Shown here: piece after piece, positions 23,011 through 33,701 of the stretch
Layout of the letters: the number at the start of each line of letters is the position of its first letter
How positions within the stretch are numbered: position 1 is the first letter of the stretch
Origin: Pyxicephalus adspersus
Lineage: Eukaryota > Chordata > Amphibia > Anura > Pyxicephalidae
NCBI RefSeq assembly: GCF_032062135.1
Contig: NC_092861.1
Location: 3,227,931-3,291,930 of the forward strand
Direction: 5' to 3'
DNA length: 64,000 nucleotides
Program-made: the position numbers and the translations under genes
Notes under the pieces: generated by a model
Told to the model about the DNA's origin: nothing
The model's input: only the letters and a program-made list of their open reading frames with translations
Database searches by the model: none

Positions 23011-23606
23011 GTTGTATTTAAAATGTTTTTAGTTTTGAATGCTGTATCTTGCAAATATGCAAATTATGAAATTCCTACAATACCAAAAGCTGACAGAGGG
23101 GAGGTTTCTGACTTTTTTTGTGTCCAATAAAAGGCCCAGCAATTCAAATTCAACAAACTTGGAACATCCCCAAGCTATTTAAAAGTGTGGAGCGAACCAA
23201 ACGACAAAGAATTTGGAGCTCACAAAAGGTTCTGAAGCACCTGAATGAAATCTTTTGGCTCAGAAACATCTACCTTGCAAGTGCTGGTAAAAGGTTTTGC
23301 CGAATGCCATGACAAAGCTCTACAGACTTTACATAAATGCTCAAAAAGGTTTAAACCCCAGACCCAATAAAATAAATTAAAAAAGGCAGACTTGAAGATT
23401 TGGTCTTCTTGCGCGGTCACTTGTTTTTTTGTAGAACCAGATAACCAAGAGACAGGGGAACTACCCCTGGATTGGCCCTTTATAGTCCTTTCTAGAACCG
23501 TATTCTCCCCAGACGCTTTAGGTTGGGTGTACCGCCCAGCAACCTGTATAGAATATTTAGCCTTGCATTGCTGTTGACCTCCGCTTGTGAAAACTTTTGG
23601 CTGATC

Positions 23607-23763
23607 CAGTGCAGGCTCTCCCCAGGCCCTTTGGGCTTTGGTGGTACACTTGCCACATTTCAGTGCTTCTGGGTGGTACTGAAAAGACGGGTGGCAATAT
23701 AGGAGCCACAGATACCACAGCTTCTTCCCACCCAGCTTAAAAATATTTCTGGGGAGAATACTG
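23607..23763 (+). mobile_element. Family A hAT-like MITE, near complete
   Basis: The left end CAGTGCAGGCTCTCCCCAGG is modified. The right end GGGGAGAATACTG is intact, with CTTCTTCCCACCCAGCTTAA before it. It lies only about 100 bp downstream of the PINX1 exon at 23869-23948. Confidence 0.85.
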
Positions 23764-23868
23764 CAGAGTATCGTCACCTTCCATCAAAGACACAAGTATT
23801 AATAAATAAAATAAAATATAATAAAAGTTAAAGTATTAAAAAATATTAATAACTATACAAGCATTTAC

Positions 23869-23948
23869 CTGACTCGACTTCTTCCCTTTTTCTCTTTTTC
23901 CAAAAATGCATGCCAGATCGGTGTCACTGCGACAAGACAGGTCCTTTC
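23869..23948 (-). CDS. pinx1: PINX1 exon (GKDLSCRSDTDLACIFGKR)
   Basis: This is an 80-nt exon on the minus strand. The acceptor is TTTGTCCTGCAG (ending at 23949) and the donor GTAAATGC (23861-23868) follows GAGTCAG. With the G carried over it reads GKDLSCRSDTDLACIFGKR, then EKGKKSSQ, and ends in phase 0. Human PINX1 has GKDLSSRSKTDLDCIFGKR at the same place, directly after the VHYMKFTK segment of the previous exon. The 16-kb intron separating it from 39984-40076 is full of mobile elements. The following exon is not visible in the remaining 23.8 kb. Confidence 0.95.
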
Positions 23949-24587
23949 CTGCAGGACAAATGCAAACAAGGAAAGTATATGAAGTGCTGGAAGACGTTTT
24001 GTTTTGTTTTTTAATTGAATAAACTGTAAACTCAAAACCAGATGGAATGCGAATCCGAACCAAACATCCAGAGAGCTGCAAAAACACACAGGCCGTGATG
24101 CAGGAGACCATAATACGGGGGGAATACGGCAAACCTACTTTGGCTCCTGAATTTGAGTCCTCGATCCTTGACTGTATGTACAGGTCAAACCTAAAATATG
24201 ATGGGCTACTGTATGTATGTGATGGGACACGTCAAGGGTTTTGCAATGAGACAGACGCGGGGTTTGCTGTGAGTGACCAGTCCAAAGGAGGATGTGCATA
24301 AATGCAGGAAGGATCAAGGGCCTTCCATGATGAGGAATTTGCCTACAAGTACCATATTAAAAGGACATGTTTTTGCAAATCTTAATTAGAAACGGAATTC
24401 CAGAATCTGTGCCTAAAATAAAAAAAACTTGCAGTAGCAAATTAATGCGTCAGCTATGGTCTCCCTGCTGCTGACCTTTGCCCCATTATAGACTTACCAT
24501 GCCTTGCACTGTTCTCCCAAGAAATAGTTAAAAGCTTTATTATGTCCCATTTTCCACCATCTTTGAATTATGCACCAACTGTCCAGC

Positions 24588-24694
24588 ATCGCTGTACAGC
24601 AATCTAACTTTTCAGTAGGCAACCAAGAACAGCCAGGTGGTTACTACAAAATGCTGGTTGGTGCGCCCTTTATTAAGGCACTGGGGAGAACACC
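24588..24694 (-). mobile_element. Family A hAT-like MITE, partial
   Basis: AACTTTTCAGTAGGCAACCA, CAGCCAGGTGGTTACTAC, GGTTGGTGCGCCCTTTATTA and CTGGGGAGAACACC match the right two thirds of the family. Confidence 0.8.
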
Positions 24695-24699
24695 TTGTG

Positions 24700-24975
24700 T
24701 GGACAGTGTCCCTGTGTGGAGGTGGCCATGTTGGAAGAGGGCAAGGTTCGCTTCCTAATATCAGACCTGCCCATGGTGCATTTATGAGATGATGGGGTAA
24801 TGATCAAGAAACAGGAGGGAGGATGCTGTAAGAACAGATTGACAGAATGGATGAAGGCAAAGCAAGGAGATCCTTGCACAGCAGAGCATCAGGTACAGCT
24901 TCCTCTCCAGCAAGGAGAACATTGTGGGGAATAGCGGCAACACCACCAAATTTGGCTAAAATTTAGAGGCAGCAG
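24700..24975 (-). repeat. Family D dispersed repeat
   Basis: On the minus strand it reads AAATTTGGTGGTG, AATGTTCTCCTTGCTGGAGA, GGAAGCTGTACCTGATGCTC and CAAGGATCTCCTTGCTTTGC, ending near CCAACATGGCCACCTCC. These blocks and their order match 51945-52220. Confidence 0.65.
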
Positions 24976-24991
24976 GTCATGGGTTATCTTA

Positions 24992-25412
24992 CTATGAGGA
25001 TACAGAACATGAGTGCCTCGGCACAGGAAGTCAGTTTTGAGGATACAGAGCAGGGATACCTAGGCACAGCAGGAGACCTACAATATGAGGATATATATAG
25101 CTAGGGGGCCTGGATAAAGGAGGTAACCTGGCATACAGCTATAAGGATACAGGAGTGCCTAGGAGCAGGAAGTCGCCTGATATACAGCTATGAGGGTACA
25201 GAACAGGAGTGCCAAGGCAAAGGAAGTCACCTGATATACAGCTATGAGGGTACAGAACAGGAGTGCCTATGTACAGAAATTCATATGATATGAAGCTATG
25301 AGAATACAGAACAAAGGGGTCTGGGCACAGAAAGTAATGAGGATACAGAACAGGAGTGCCAAGGCAAAGGAAGTCACCTGATATACAGCTATGAAGGTAC
25401 AGGACAGGACGA
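24992..25412. repeat. 54-bp minisatellite
   Basis: GTACAGAACAGGAGTGCCAA plus GGCAAAGGAAGTCACCTGAT plus ATACAGCTATGAGG repeats with 54-bp spacing (25196, 25250, about 25304). Outer units are diverged. The 54-bp period keeps a minus-strand frame open (25139-25474), which is not evidence for a gene. Confidence 0.9.
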
Positions 25413-26094
25413 GATCTGATATTATTTAGCGGAAACAAGACAAATTTAGATGTTGAGGGTGCTGTATGGGGCACAAATAGATATTCCCTATAACCACTCC
25501 AGGTTTACTGTAGACTTTAGTATTTGTATTAGATGGCACAGAGCCCCAACATTTACCTTTTTTTTTTTTAATATACACTAGAAAAAGAAGTTACAAGACT
25601 AAAGAGGACCCTGAACTGGTGGTAATACAAAAATGATTTCCAATCTAGGGGTGTTTTCATCATTTAGAAGCCGTATCTGCCCCGTGGCCATGCTGTGTGA
25701 CTACACATAAATGCTCCATTTAATATAACAGCTATAATTGCCAATGAACTTTACAGGCAGAAGTCACACAAGCTCTTAGTCACTCTCACTAACACCAATC
25801 ATATTGGATTATCCCATGCCGATTCCACATCACTTTCCCCTCCCCAATGCAAGGCTGGGGGGATGATGGGAGTACTCTTCTGGGATATGATAATACCATA
25901 CTAAATGGCTTCATTTCAAGTCATTGCAAACCTGTTAGGCAACGAGGAAAGCAATTAAAAGAAAAACATAGCTGAGCAATGAGGTCACTGCACTCAACCA
26001 GGGTGAGACCGAACAAATCCCTGTGTCATCGACCTGGAGCAAAACACCAATCAGTGTACCAGGAGGAGGACCACGACTTCTGCATTTAATGGTA
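25413..26094. other. Unassigned sequence
   Basis: Nothing recognised. Confidence 0.4.
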
Positions 26095-26412
26095 ATGAAA
26101 AGGAACCCCAAGTAACAGAAAAGCAATATCTTCACAGACAGTGACAGAAGAGGAAAGGACCCTGCCCCGAAGAGCTTACAATCTAGGAGGTGGAGGAAGC
26201 AACACAAAATAGGAGGGGGTTATGGAGAGGTGGGAAGTAAAAAGGGAAAGACAGAAGACGTCAGGTAGATACGTTTTGAAAAAATGGCTTTTGAGTGCTC
26301 TTTTAATTGAGCAGAAAGTAGGAGCAAGCCAAATAGGACGAGGAAGACCATTCCAGAGAGTCGGGGCAGCTCTAGAAAAGTCTTGAAGCCGTGAGGTTAT
26401 GAGTGAGGTAGT
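26095..26412 (-). mobile_element. L2/CR1-clade LINE, 3' end of ORF2 and 3' UTR
   Basis: The minus-strand frame ending at 26176 contains DFSRAAPTLWNGLPRPI followed by LAPTFCSIKRALKSHFFKTY. This is the conserved C-terminal tail of CR1/L2-type LINE reverse transcriptases. After the stop, the 3' UTR begins CTAGATTGTAAGCTCTTCGG then GGCAGGGTCC, the same UTR block as in 39126-39275. The 5' part of the LINE is missing, and family B element 26411-26638 abuts it. Confidence 0.8.
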
Positions 26413-26638
26413 CAACATGGGGGAATCCTTAAAATAACTTTTAGGTCTTCAGGGAACCCCTACTATAGTTACTATACCCACAGCTCACAGTGCATTAGTG
26501 TGGTGGTCAGTGGGAAAAATGTTTTTTTACATTGCTGGTCATTGGAAAGAATGTCACCCTTACAAAAATAATATTGGGGTCCATTACATTGATCATTGAC
26601 CTGGAAACCCTTGGCAACCTCTGGAGGAGAAACACTGC
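26411..26638 (+). mobile_element. Family B hAT-like element
   Basis: CAACATGGGGGAATCCTTAA, CTTCAGGGAACCCCTACTAT, TAGTGTGGTGGTCAGTGGGA and GGCAACCTCTGGAGG appear in order, ending with AAACACTG. Confidence 0.8.
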
Positions 26639-27429
26639 TCTAGACTGTTGCAGACTGCAAATCAAATCAGACCTGGTAATGGTCACCGTCTGGCCCTCCT
26701 ATTGGCCATAAAATGTATAAAGTAGACCATGCAAGCTTTAGCCAAACTGGTCGCCGCCATGTTTTTGGGGTCCTAGGACACCCTGGATTTAAATTGTGGA
26801 ATAGGAGGAGCAAGCTATAGAAACCTTGGGACATAAAGGGCCAAAATCCAGGGTGGCTTCATGACAAATCCAAAGGGATTAAGTCCTTGACACCATTTGC
26901 TTCACAGCAAGTGCGTTAAATGGCACTGAGCCTCAATCTTCCTGGATGGGGAGTTGAGACCACACCCATGAGGAGGTGGTTTTAACATTTGGGTAAAAAA
27001 TAGTTTTTTTTCTCAGCAAGTTTGCTTTAAGCTTTGCGGATGATCGTCTTCCTTGCTTGAAAATGTGTGTGTGTGGGATGCACCCGCAGACCCACGTGGC
27101 TGCAGCTTTCATTTATACGGGGGCTTTCAGTAGTAATCGACACAAGTTTGTGCAAAAGTCAAAACATTTTCTTTTGTCAATGGAGAAGGAAAGGATTACA
27201 TCTTTGGTTGAGTTTCAGTTGTCAAATGTTAACATTGTTCCACTACTATCCTTCAGTCTTTCCTATACAATACAGCTACACACCCTTCTTGCTTTTTGCT
27301 ATTGATTCTTCAAGGGAAGATTTGATTGCACTCCGCAGAGAGAGATTGGCTCGTATGTTAGGAGTCAACAGATCAGTTTGTGATAGGAACACAGTTTCCG
27401 GCTGTAGATGGAGTGATCCTTGAATATCC
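26639..27429. other. Unassigned sequence
   Basis: Nothing recognised. The overlapping ORFs at 27057-27423 have no domain I know. Confidence 0.4.
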
Positions 27430-27670
27430 ATGGGTTCTGGAAAGCTATAAGGAGAATTATATCCAAAGTCCACAGTCCATTGGCATGGTGCTCAGTGGGA
27501 AGAATGGCTCGCCAATAGGAAGATAGTCACCCTTACAGATAGCCAAAAAAGATAATTGGCGTCAATTAAACTGACCAAATTGAAAGGTCTAAATGGCTCA
27601 TTGCTCAAGGACCCCTAGCAACCTCTGGAGGACCTCTAGGGATCAAGAGAACACCGACTGAGAAACTCTG
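27430..27670 (+). mobile_element. Family B hAT-like element, diverged
   Basis: GGTGCTCAGTGGGAAGAATG, ATAGTCACCCTTACAGATAG, GGACCCCTAGCAACCTCTGG and a final ACTGAGAAACTCTG. It has a short internal insertion before the end. Confidence 0.7.
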
Positions 27671-28616
27671 ACGCAGAGAATACTTCTGTCTTCACATGGG
27701 GACGTTCTCTGTAGCATTCTCCTGTGAGCTCGGAGTGGTAAAAGATCCTCAGGGGTGGGCTCTTGATATCCAGGTTCTATAGGAAGTTGATAATTGCTGG
27801 ATTTCATTCTACACAGAACTGGGTAGGTATTGCAGCAAAAGCCTGTTTTTTTGCCAATGTATTTATACCATATACTTAAAACCTTGGGTTTTAAATCATT
27901 TCTATACTCAGGAAAAATAGAATAGTTTTTGCTTTTTTGGGTATGAAAATTCACCTGAAAATGTAATGTAATAGACAACTTTGCATTCTACTAAAACTAT
28001 ATCTAGGATAATGACACATATAGGCAGCTTTCCATGTTGCATATCTGTTACCAAATAAAAATTCTGAGTTCCCCTTCTGCTTGGTATTTGTATAACCCAG
28101 GGACGAGCAGGTGTTGTAATGGGTGGGTCTCTGCCATGACAAACCTCAGGATTAGACAGCTGAGCAGCTGCCGAAATGACATAACAAATACTTGTTTCCC
28201 CGTGTCACACCCCCCCTCCTGCATTCCACAACCGGACTCCCACCAAACACTCCAGACACATGACCTTTAGCGATGGACGATCACACAAATTTGGGAAAAA
28301 ACTGTGTAATAGGAACTTTGCACCAATAATATCTGTCCCCCCCCCCCCTCTCTATCATTGCTCATTTTAACTTAAAGGAAGTTTCTCTCACGCTTGACAG
28401 AAATTTAAAAGGTGTAACCAGTAAGTGTCAAATACAACTTCCTTGAGATATGTGAGAAAATCTGTGTCATACTGAAAGGAATTCAGTACCTGAAATCAGT
28501 TCAAAAAATTCCCAAAGAAGAAAAAAAAAAAAAACTTCCTCTGCACAGCACAAAGTCCTATGTATTTGAAAGGCCAGAAGACTCAAAATATTTATTTTAC
28601 TTCTTTCGGTGTCTCA
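27671..28616. other. Unassigned sequence
   Basis: A C-run of about 12 lies at 28337-28348. Nothing else recognised. Confidence 0.4.
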
Positions 28617-28790
28617 AGAATAAACATTAAACCACCTGTGAATATTGTGCTGGTTCTCTTTAAGCTGCCACAAACAGTTCTGGCCTATCCAGGTATGGAC
28701 TCCAAAAGATCTCTAAAGGTGTCCAGGGGTATCTGGCACCAACATATTAGAAGCAGATACCATAATGCACCCTGCTGCTTCTTCTGCGCT
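28617..28790 (-). mobile_element. Tc1-like element fragment at the base of a minisatellite
   Basis: ATAAACATTAAACCACCTG resembles the terminal region of a common frog/fish Tc1-like element. AGCTGCCACAAACAGTTCTG, GTATGGACTCCAAAAGATCT, AAAGGTGTCCAGGGGTATCT and GGCACCAACATATTAGAAGC follow in the known order of that element's 3' half (complement). The sequence then jumps into the CATAATGCACCCTGCTGC unit of the adjacent array. Confidence 0.78.
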
Positions 28791-29557
28791 GTTTTATTTC
28801 AATAGCATACCCTGCTGCCTCTTGCCTTCTTCCCATAATGCACCCTGCTGCCTCCACCAGCCTGCCTTCTTCCCATAATGCACCCTGCTGCCTCCACCAG
28901 CCTTCCTACTACCCATAATGCACCCTGCTGCCTCCACCAGCCTGCCTTCTTCCCATAATGCACCCTGCTGCTTCCCCTGGCCTGCCTTCTTCTCATAGTG
29001 CACCATGCTGCCTCTGCCGGCCTGCCTTGTTCCCATAATGCACCCTGCTGCCTCCCCCAGCCTGCTTTCTTCTCATAATGCACCCTGCTGCCTCTGCCAG
29101 CCTGCCTTCTTACCATATTACACCCTGCTGCCTCCCCTGGCCTGCCCTCTTACCATAATACACCCTGCTGCCACCCCCAGCCTGCCTTCTTCCCATAATG
29201 CACCCTGCTGCCCCCCCAGCCTGCCTTCTACCCATAATGCACCCTGCTGCCTCTGCCGGCCTGCCTTCTTCCCATAATGCACACTGTTGCCTCCACTGAT
29301 CTGCCTTCTTCCCATAATGCCGCCTGTTATCTTTGCCAGTCAGCCTTTTTCCCATGGAACACCCTGCTGTCTCTGCTGGGATGCCTTCATCCATAGAGCA
29401 TTCTGCTAACTCTGCCAACCTGCCTTCCTCCCATCATGCCCTCTGCTACCTCAGCCTTCTTCCCATAGTGGGCCTTGTTGCTTCTACCAACCTGCCATTC
29501 CCATGGAACACCCTGCTGCCTCTGACGGGCTGCCTTCTTAACATAGTGCAGTCCTTT
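28760..29557. repeat. 40-bp minisatellite derived from a Tc1-like transposase gene
   Basis: About 20 units of CATAATGCACCCTGCTGCCT plus CCACCAGCCTGCCTTCTTCC. CATAATG occurs at 28834, 28874, 28914 and 28954, exactly 40 bp apart. The unit matches the transposase segment of the same Tc1-like family as 38581-39062, and it lies directly next to a fragment of that family. Because 40 is not a multiple of three, the minus-strand frame cycles through HYGKKAG-, ALWEEG- and CIMGRRQ-type readings every 120 bp. The ORFs over it are by-products. Confidence 0.9.
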
Positions 29558-29629
29558 TTGATCAGGGGAAGGTGGGAGAAGCATCACTCGCATCCCAAAG
29601 ATATAGGTTAAGCCAACTTTATATGTTGC

Positions 29630-30160
29630 AGCCTTAGGCAGCGTACACATTGTCGCTGGAAATTATCTTTGCTGATGGTTTCCAGAGAAAAAAAACACAC
29701 AGTGCCTTCTGTTCAATGGAGAGGGGAGGGTGGAGAACCAGCAAGCAGCACCCTGCTTTCCTTTTCTACATTGATTTAAATTGAGGTAGTTTATGGACCA
29801 GTCAGGAGGGATCCATGAATGATGTCAGGTGATGGGTGTATGTCAAGATTCTTGCCCGAGATTAGCCAGACCGTTCATACTGGTCGAGAATCTTCTGATG
29901 TAGGGTCTGTACACACATCAGATGATTCTCGTCTTATAACTGCCTCAAGGCTCATATCGAACAAGAATCTGGCGTGTGTACAGCTCTCTTCAATCATCCT
30001 GAGGGATCCACGGACGATCACAATGAAAGTAAAGGGGAGGGAGCGCAGCGGGGTGCAGCTCCGTCATGTATGTACAATGCTTATTCATGCAATGGAAAGG
30101 AACGTGAAAGATCCATTCCAAAGACAATTATTGCACATGTGTACCCAGCCTAAGCGTAGA
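29630..30160. repeat. Family G dispersed repeats, two adjacent copies
   Basis: The first copy (about 29630-29880) starts GGCAGCGTACACATTGTCGC and includes AATGGAGAGGGGAGG and CAGCAAGCAGCACCCTGC. The second (about 29890-30160) has GATGATTCTCG, GAACAAGAATCTGGCGTGTG, TACAGCTCTC and ends TGCACATGTGTACCCAGCC. It is shared with 4188-4418. Confidence 0.65.
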
Positions 30161-30772
30161 TTCTACAGTTTCCTAGATAGCATATATCACTTCGATATCA
30201 GTGATTATCATAGGCAAAAACAGAGATCCGTAGTGATGGCTTGACAAGAATGGAGCTTCTTAATAGCCAATTTGGAATAAATAATACATGGCAAGCAAAG
30301 CACTGATCATCATTGCACAAAATCTGATGCTATCAGGTGGAGATTAGTTTCATAATCTTTATCAACACTTTATGAACAGGTTTCAGAAGCTTGAGATGAG
30401 TGGAAAGTCAGAGGAAATGTTTGGGGTAAGAGCAAGACTCATAGATGTGTAGAAATGTAGTGTTTCTAGGTAGCGAGATTTGTATCTTGCCACAGGCAGG
30501 ACACACCTTTGGTTACCAGATCTCCAGAAGGGACGGATGTGCAAGTGATCTGTGAAGTTATTTTTACTATTTATGTATAACCAGGAAGGATTACAACCTC
30601 CATCAAGTTTCTATTGGTGCCTTTTAACGTGTTGGGTAGATTCACCCTGTTTGTCCTGATGAACAAAATAAAAAGTAACCCAAGTTTAATGTTGTCATCA
30701 GCACGAGGAAAGAAATGCATGAAATGAGGACACCTGGCCTGGTGACAACTGTCAAAGAGAAGCATTCTTTCA
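30161..30772. other. Unassigned sequence
   Basis: Nothing recognised. Confidence 0.4.
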
Positions 30773-30930
30773 CCTTAAAGTGGAACTGAACCCAGTGAAT
30801 ACTCACCTGTTCCGTCACAGGAACCCCCATCTTCTTTTCCTCATTCCAATCCACATTGATTGCCTGAACTGGAAGGATGTAACTCCCACGTAGGCATGCG
30901 GGAGTTCATTCAGTCCTGGTCAGAGCTCAA

Positions 30931-31254
30931 TCTAGAAATTTTAGGCTGGATGGGAAGAAATTTTAGGCAGGTGGCAGCGCCTGTATTGTGACCCAGGGTT
31001 CTCCCCAGGTCCTTTTAGCTGGGCGCACCACCCGGCACTTTTCAGCACCCACCCGGCTGTTTTTGGGTGGTTACTAAAGAGTTTGGTCATAATACGGGGG
31101 CTGCCACCCACCTAAAATTTCTTCCCACCCGGCTTAAAAACATTTTCGGGTTGAGCACTGTGATCCAACTATTCAGTAAGCACTCAAAAACAGCCGGGTG
31201 GTTACTGCAATGTGCCGGGTGGAGCACCCCACTAAAACGGGCTGGGGAGAACAC
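30931..31254 (-). mobile_element. Family A hAT-like MITE (outer copy of a nested pair)
   Basis: Left piece TTAGGCTGGATGGGAAGAAA to CTGTATTGTGACCCA. Right piece TGTGATCCAACTATTCAGTA to GCTGGGGAGAACACTG. The two pieces join into one normal family A copy once 30995-31159 is removed. Confidence 0.88.
30995..31159 (+). mobile_element. Family A hAT-like MITE (inner copy)
   Basis: Complete copy in the opposite orientation to its host: GGGTTCTCCCCAGGTCCTTT, AGCTGGGCGCACCACCCGGC, GGGGCTGCCACCCACCTAAA, CTTCTTCCCACCCGGC (allowing small differences), ending TTGAGCAC. It is flanked by TGTGACCCA (30987-30995) and TGTGATCCA, an imperfect 8-9 bp target duplication that fits hAT transposition. Confidence 0.88.
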
Positions 31255-31439
31255 TGCTGTTTCACGCAGGGGAAGCCGGTATGTTTCAGGAGTATCCAGG
31301 CAATCAAGATAGCTACACATGCTCAGCAAACTTTGACAGCTGGAACTGCGATCAGGCAAGTAAGAATGCTCATTGCAGAAGGGACATCGCCTGTCGCCAG
31401 CCTGATGCCACATTTTTAAACTTGAATGTTAGTTCCACA

Positions 31440-32823
31440 ACATATTATTGACATGGAGGTGAGCATCAGCTATTCTTCTACAGGATAGTGTAGTGACCAA
31501 CAATTGCAAGTGATCCAGCTCAAGTCAGTCTACATAGCTTTACCTAGGGCACACACCACGAGTGCATTCTTAACCGCTTGCCAGGCATATGTTGGGCCTT
31601 CCATTACAGCTGCATCAGCTCTGCCCTAGGCTCAGGACTAACAGGAAGTTGCTGGGTTGTCAGTTGTGTTCCTTCCTGCTCACGACAGCTCCAAGGGTTG
31701 ATGCTGCACCTCAAAAGGCAATGTCCATCACAGTCGGCAGTTCAAGCCTTGATGTAGGTCGGGACCTGTGCCAGTTTAAAATAGAACCTGGGACACAAGT
31801 GGCTAAATACATTTGTTTTAAGAAAAATATAATTGCTTCAATTGTTCCTGAAAATGGCAATTGTCTGGCTTCATTACTTTTGACTAGCCACCAGCTTGTA
31901 GAGGAAGAATATTTGAAAAGTTGCAAACTTCCTCACCTCTCTACCTGCTCATGAACTCCAAAAAGGATTAAAGACAAAGAATCAGGACAATCAGAAAATA
32001 ACATTCCATAAAGGAATTGAGCAGTAGCCCCACATTCCTTTATGACCAGCGTTACATTTGGCCTCAATGTGCCTCATTCTACCATCTTGTTATCACTCCA
32101 CTGGGCTCCTGAATACCCATAGAAGCGTTTCCGTCTGTAGCAGGAAGCAGCCAACAAAGACCAAAGAGTAAATTTGCAATCTGATTTAACATTGTTATTG
32201 GCATTCTCTTCACGGCTTCCAAAGGAAAATCAGATAGAATTTAAAAAATACAGCACAAAAGCCAAAATAAAAAACAATCCCAGATCCGTTCAAACGTTTC
32301 CATCAAACCTAAATATGAATCTGTGTGGCAAACAAGAGCGATGCTTAAAAAAGACCGAAGAAAAAACCCTGTTATTGTTCGAAACGTATTGAAGATTATT
32401 TCCCAGATGTAAACACTGCGCGGAGATGGTCTGTATCTCGCACAGACTGGCAGGAAAGCTCCAGCAGGGCTATGGAGACAGTCTCACAAGAAGTCCTGGT
32501 GAGGTGACAAAATGCAGGGCCGGGGCTGCACCACATTCCCGTATACCTCGGGCAATCCTGACCTTATCGCCGAGGGCATCCACCTTTCCTCCAGCCGCCA
32601 GGGAGGAGGCAGAGGAAGTGACTCAGGGCTCCACCTGGCACCGGGCCTGCAGCCTTTCCAGAAGCTGAACCACACAGAACTCTCACTTCGCCAACTTCTA
32701 TCCTCGTGCAGAAATTCCACACCGTCACATCATTACCTAATCAGAGCTTCTGCAACAGCTACATAATGCATTTGAATACATTTTAGTGTCTGCTAGACGA
32801 GGGAGAGTATGAAATAGAATACA
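31440..32823. other. Unassigned sequence with a GC-richer part near 32400-32700
   Basis: No exon recognised. ORFs at 32426-32766 on both strands overlap in a GC-rich stretch and have no domain or good splice context. Confidence 0.4.
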
Positions 32824-32968
32824 TTGTGTGGCCAGACACCTCTTCAAATGATGGCAGTTAGATGCTTCCAGTGAAGGGCCCATGCGTCCTCTCCATGGTT
32901 TCGTCATTGTAGGGACCATGCGTCCTCTCCATGGTTTCGTCATCGTCCTCTCCATAATTTTCGTCATT
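32824..32968 (+). mobile_element. Tc1-like terminal fragment followed by a short tandem repeat
   Basis: GTGGCCAGACACCTCTTCAA then GATGGCAGTTAGATGCTTCC then AGTGAAGGG resembles the element at 60365-60800 (ACACCTCACATGATGGAAGT and GGTGCTTCCAGTAATGGGTC). From 32879 a 30-37 bp unit, CCATGCGTCCTCTCCATGGT plus TTCGTCAT, repeats two and a half times. Confidence 0.6.
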
Positions 32969-32972
32969 AGCC

Positions 32973-33123
32973 CAGAAAATATTTTTAAGCTGGGTGGGAA
33001 AAAATTGCAGGTGGATGGCAGCCCCTGTATTGTGACCCAACTCTTCAGTAACCACCCAAAAATAGCCGGGTGGTTACTAAAAAAGCAGTGGTGAGCCTGG
33101 CTAAAAGGGGCCAGAGGGAGAAG
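32973..33123 (-). mobile_element. Family A hAT-like MITE
   Basis: AATATTTTTAAGCTGGGTGG, CAGCCCCTGTATTGTGACCC, AACTCTTCAGTAACCACCCA and CTGGCTAAAAGGGGCCAGAG match the family. Both extreme ends are altered. Confidence 0.88.
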
Positions 33124-33233
33124 TCCACCCAAGACGTCCCATGGAGTAACGAGCACATGGAGAGGTGTCTGCTCTTTCATATTGATGGGTAAGGATATAT
33201 ATTCATAGATTGTAGCTAGGAAAAAGAAAACAA

Positions 33234-33701
33234 TTAAAAGCAGACCTAAAGTCAACATTTTCACTCTACATAAATGTTATTTATTGATTTATTTTAAGTG
33301 CAACACTTTTTTTTTTTTTTTTAAATTGATGCGGAGATCAAGACTGAATGGGAATGCAAAGCCTCCCGGGATACCCATGTTGCACATCATGGGAGAATCT
33401 GGGTGCATTTTCTGCGCAGAAGGGGCATTTTTCTACTAAGAGAAAAAAAGATGCCAATCTCACGCATGCGTGGTGGGATCTGATCTCTTTTTTTCCCCCT
33501 CTACAAAGAACTACGTCACCTGATCTGGCGCTTGCACAGTTCGAGTTCGGGTGACTTAGCAAGAAGACAAAAGAGAAGATTGAAAATGGCGGCAACAAAG
33601 AGGATGACAGGAAACTGGATCGAGGGAAGGTCCAGTGCCTTCAAGGTATCTGCAGGAAAAAAGTGATTTTTTTTTATTTTCAGTTTAGTTCTGCATTAAG
33701 C
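33234..33701 (+). repeat. Family H dispersed repeat
   Basis: Starts TAAAAGCAGACCTAAAGTCA with ACATTTTC. It contains GCCTCCCGGGATACCCATGT and CTCACGCATGCG and ends TTTAGTTCTGCATTAAG. The minus strand of 44868-45394 has GCCTCCTGAGATACCCGTGT and CTCACGCCCGCG in the same order. Confidence 0.6.

Larger units (their letters stand above)
30773..31439 (+). repeat. Family I dispersed repeat, split by nested insertions
   Basis: The left part (30773 to about 30930) starts CCTTAAAGTGGAACTGAACC. The right part (about 31255-31439) has CACGCAGGGGAAGCCGGTAT and TTGCAGAAGGGACATCGCCT and ends AATGTTAGTTCCACA. The copies at 17240-17520 and 54255-54565 carry the matching blocks without an interruption. The 320-bp interruption is a family A element that is itself interrupted. 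Confidence 0.7.

Noticed and set aside
1..23868. Remaining PINX1 exons (AFTIQEYF segment and lysine-rich C-terminus) or SOX7 within the window
   Set aside because: I looked on the minus strand for the conserved segments and for an HMG box and found none. They probably lie beyond the left edge.
25139..25474. 111-codon minus-strand ORF with repeated CISGDFLCLGTPVLYPH
   Set aside because: It comes from the 54-bp array, with no start context or flanking exon signals.
28794..29650. Repeat-rich ORFs resembling a low-complexity protein
   Set aside because: The 40-bp unit is read in three frames in turn and derives from a transposon segment.
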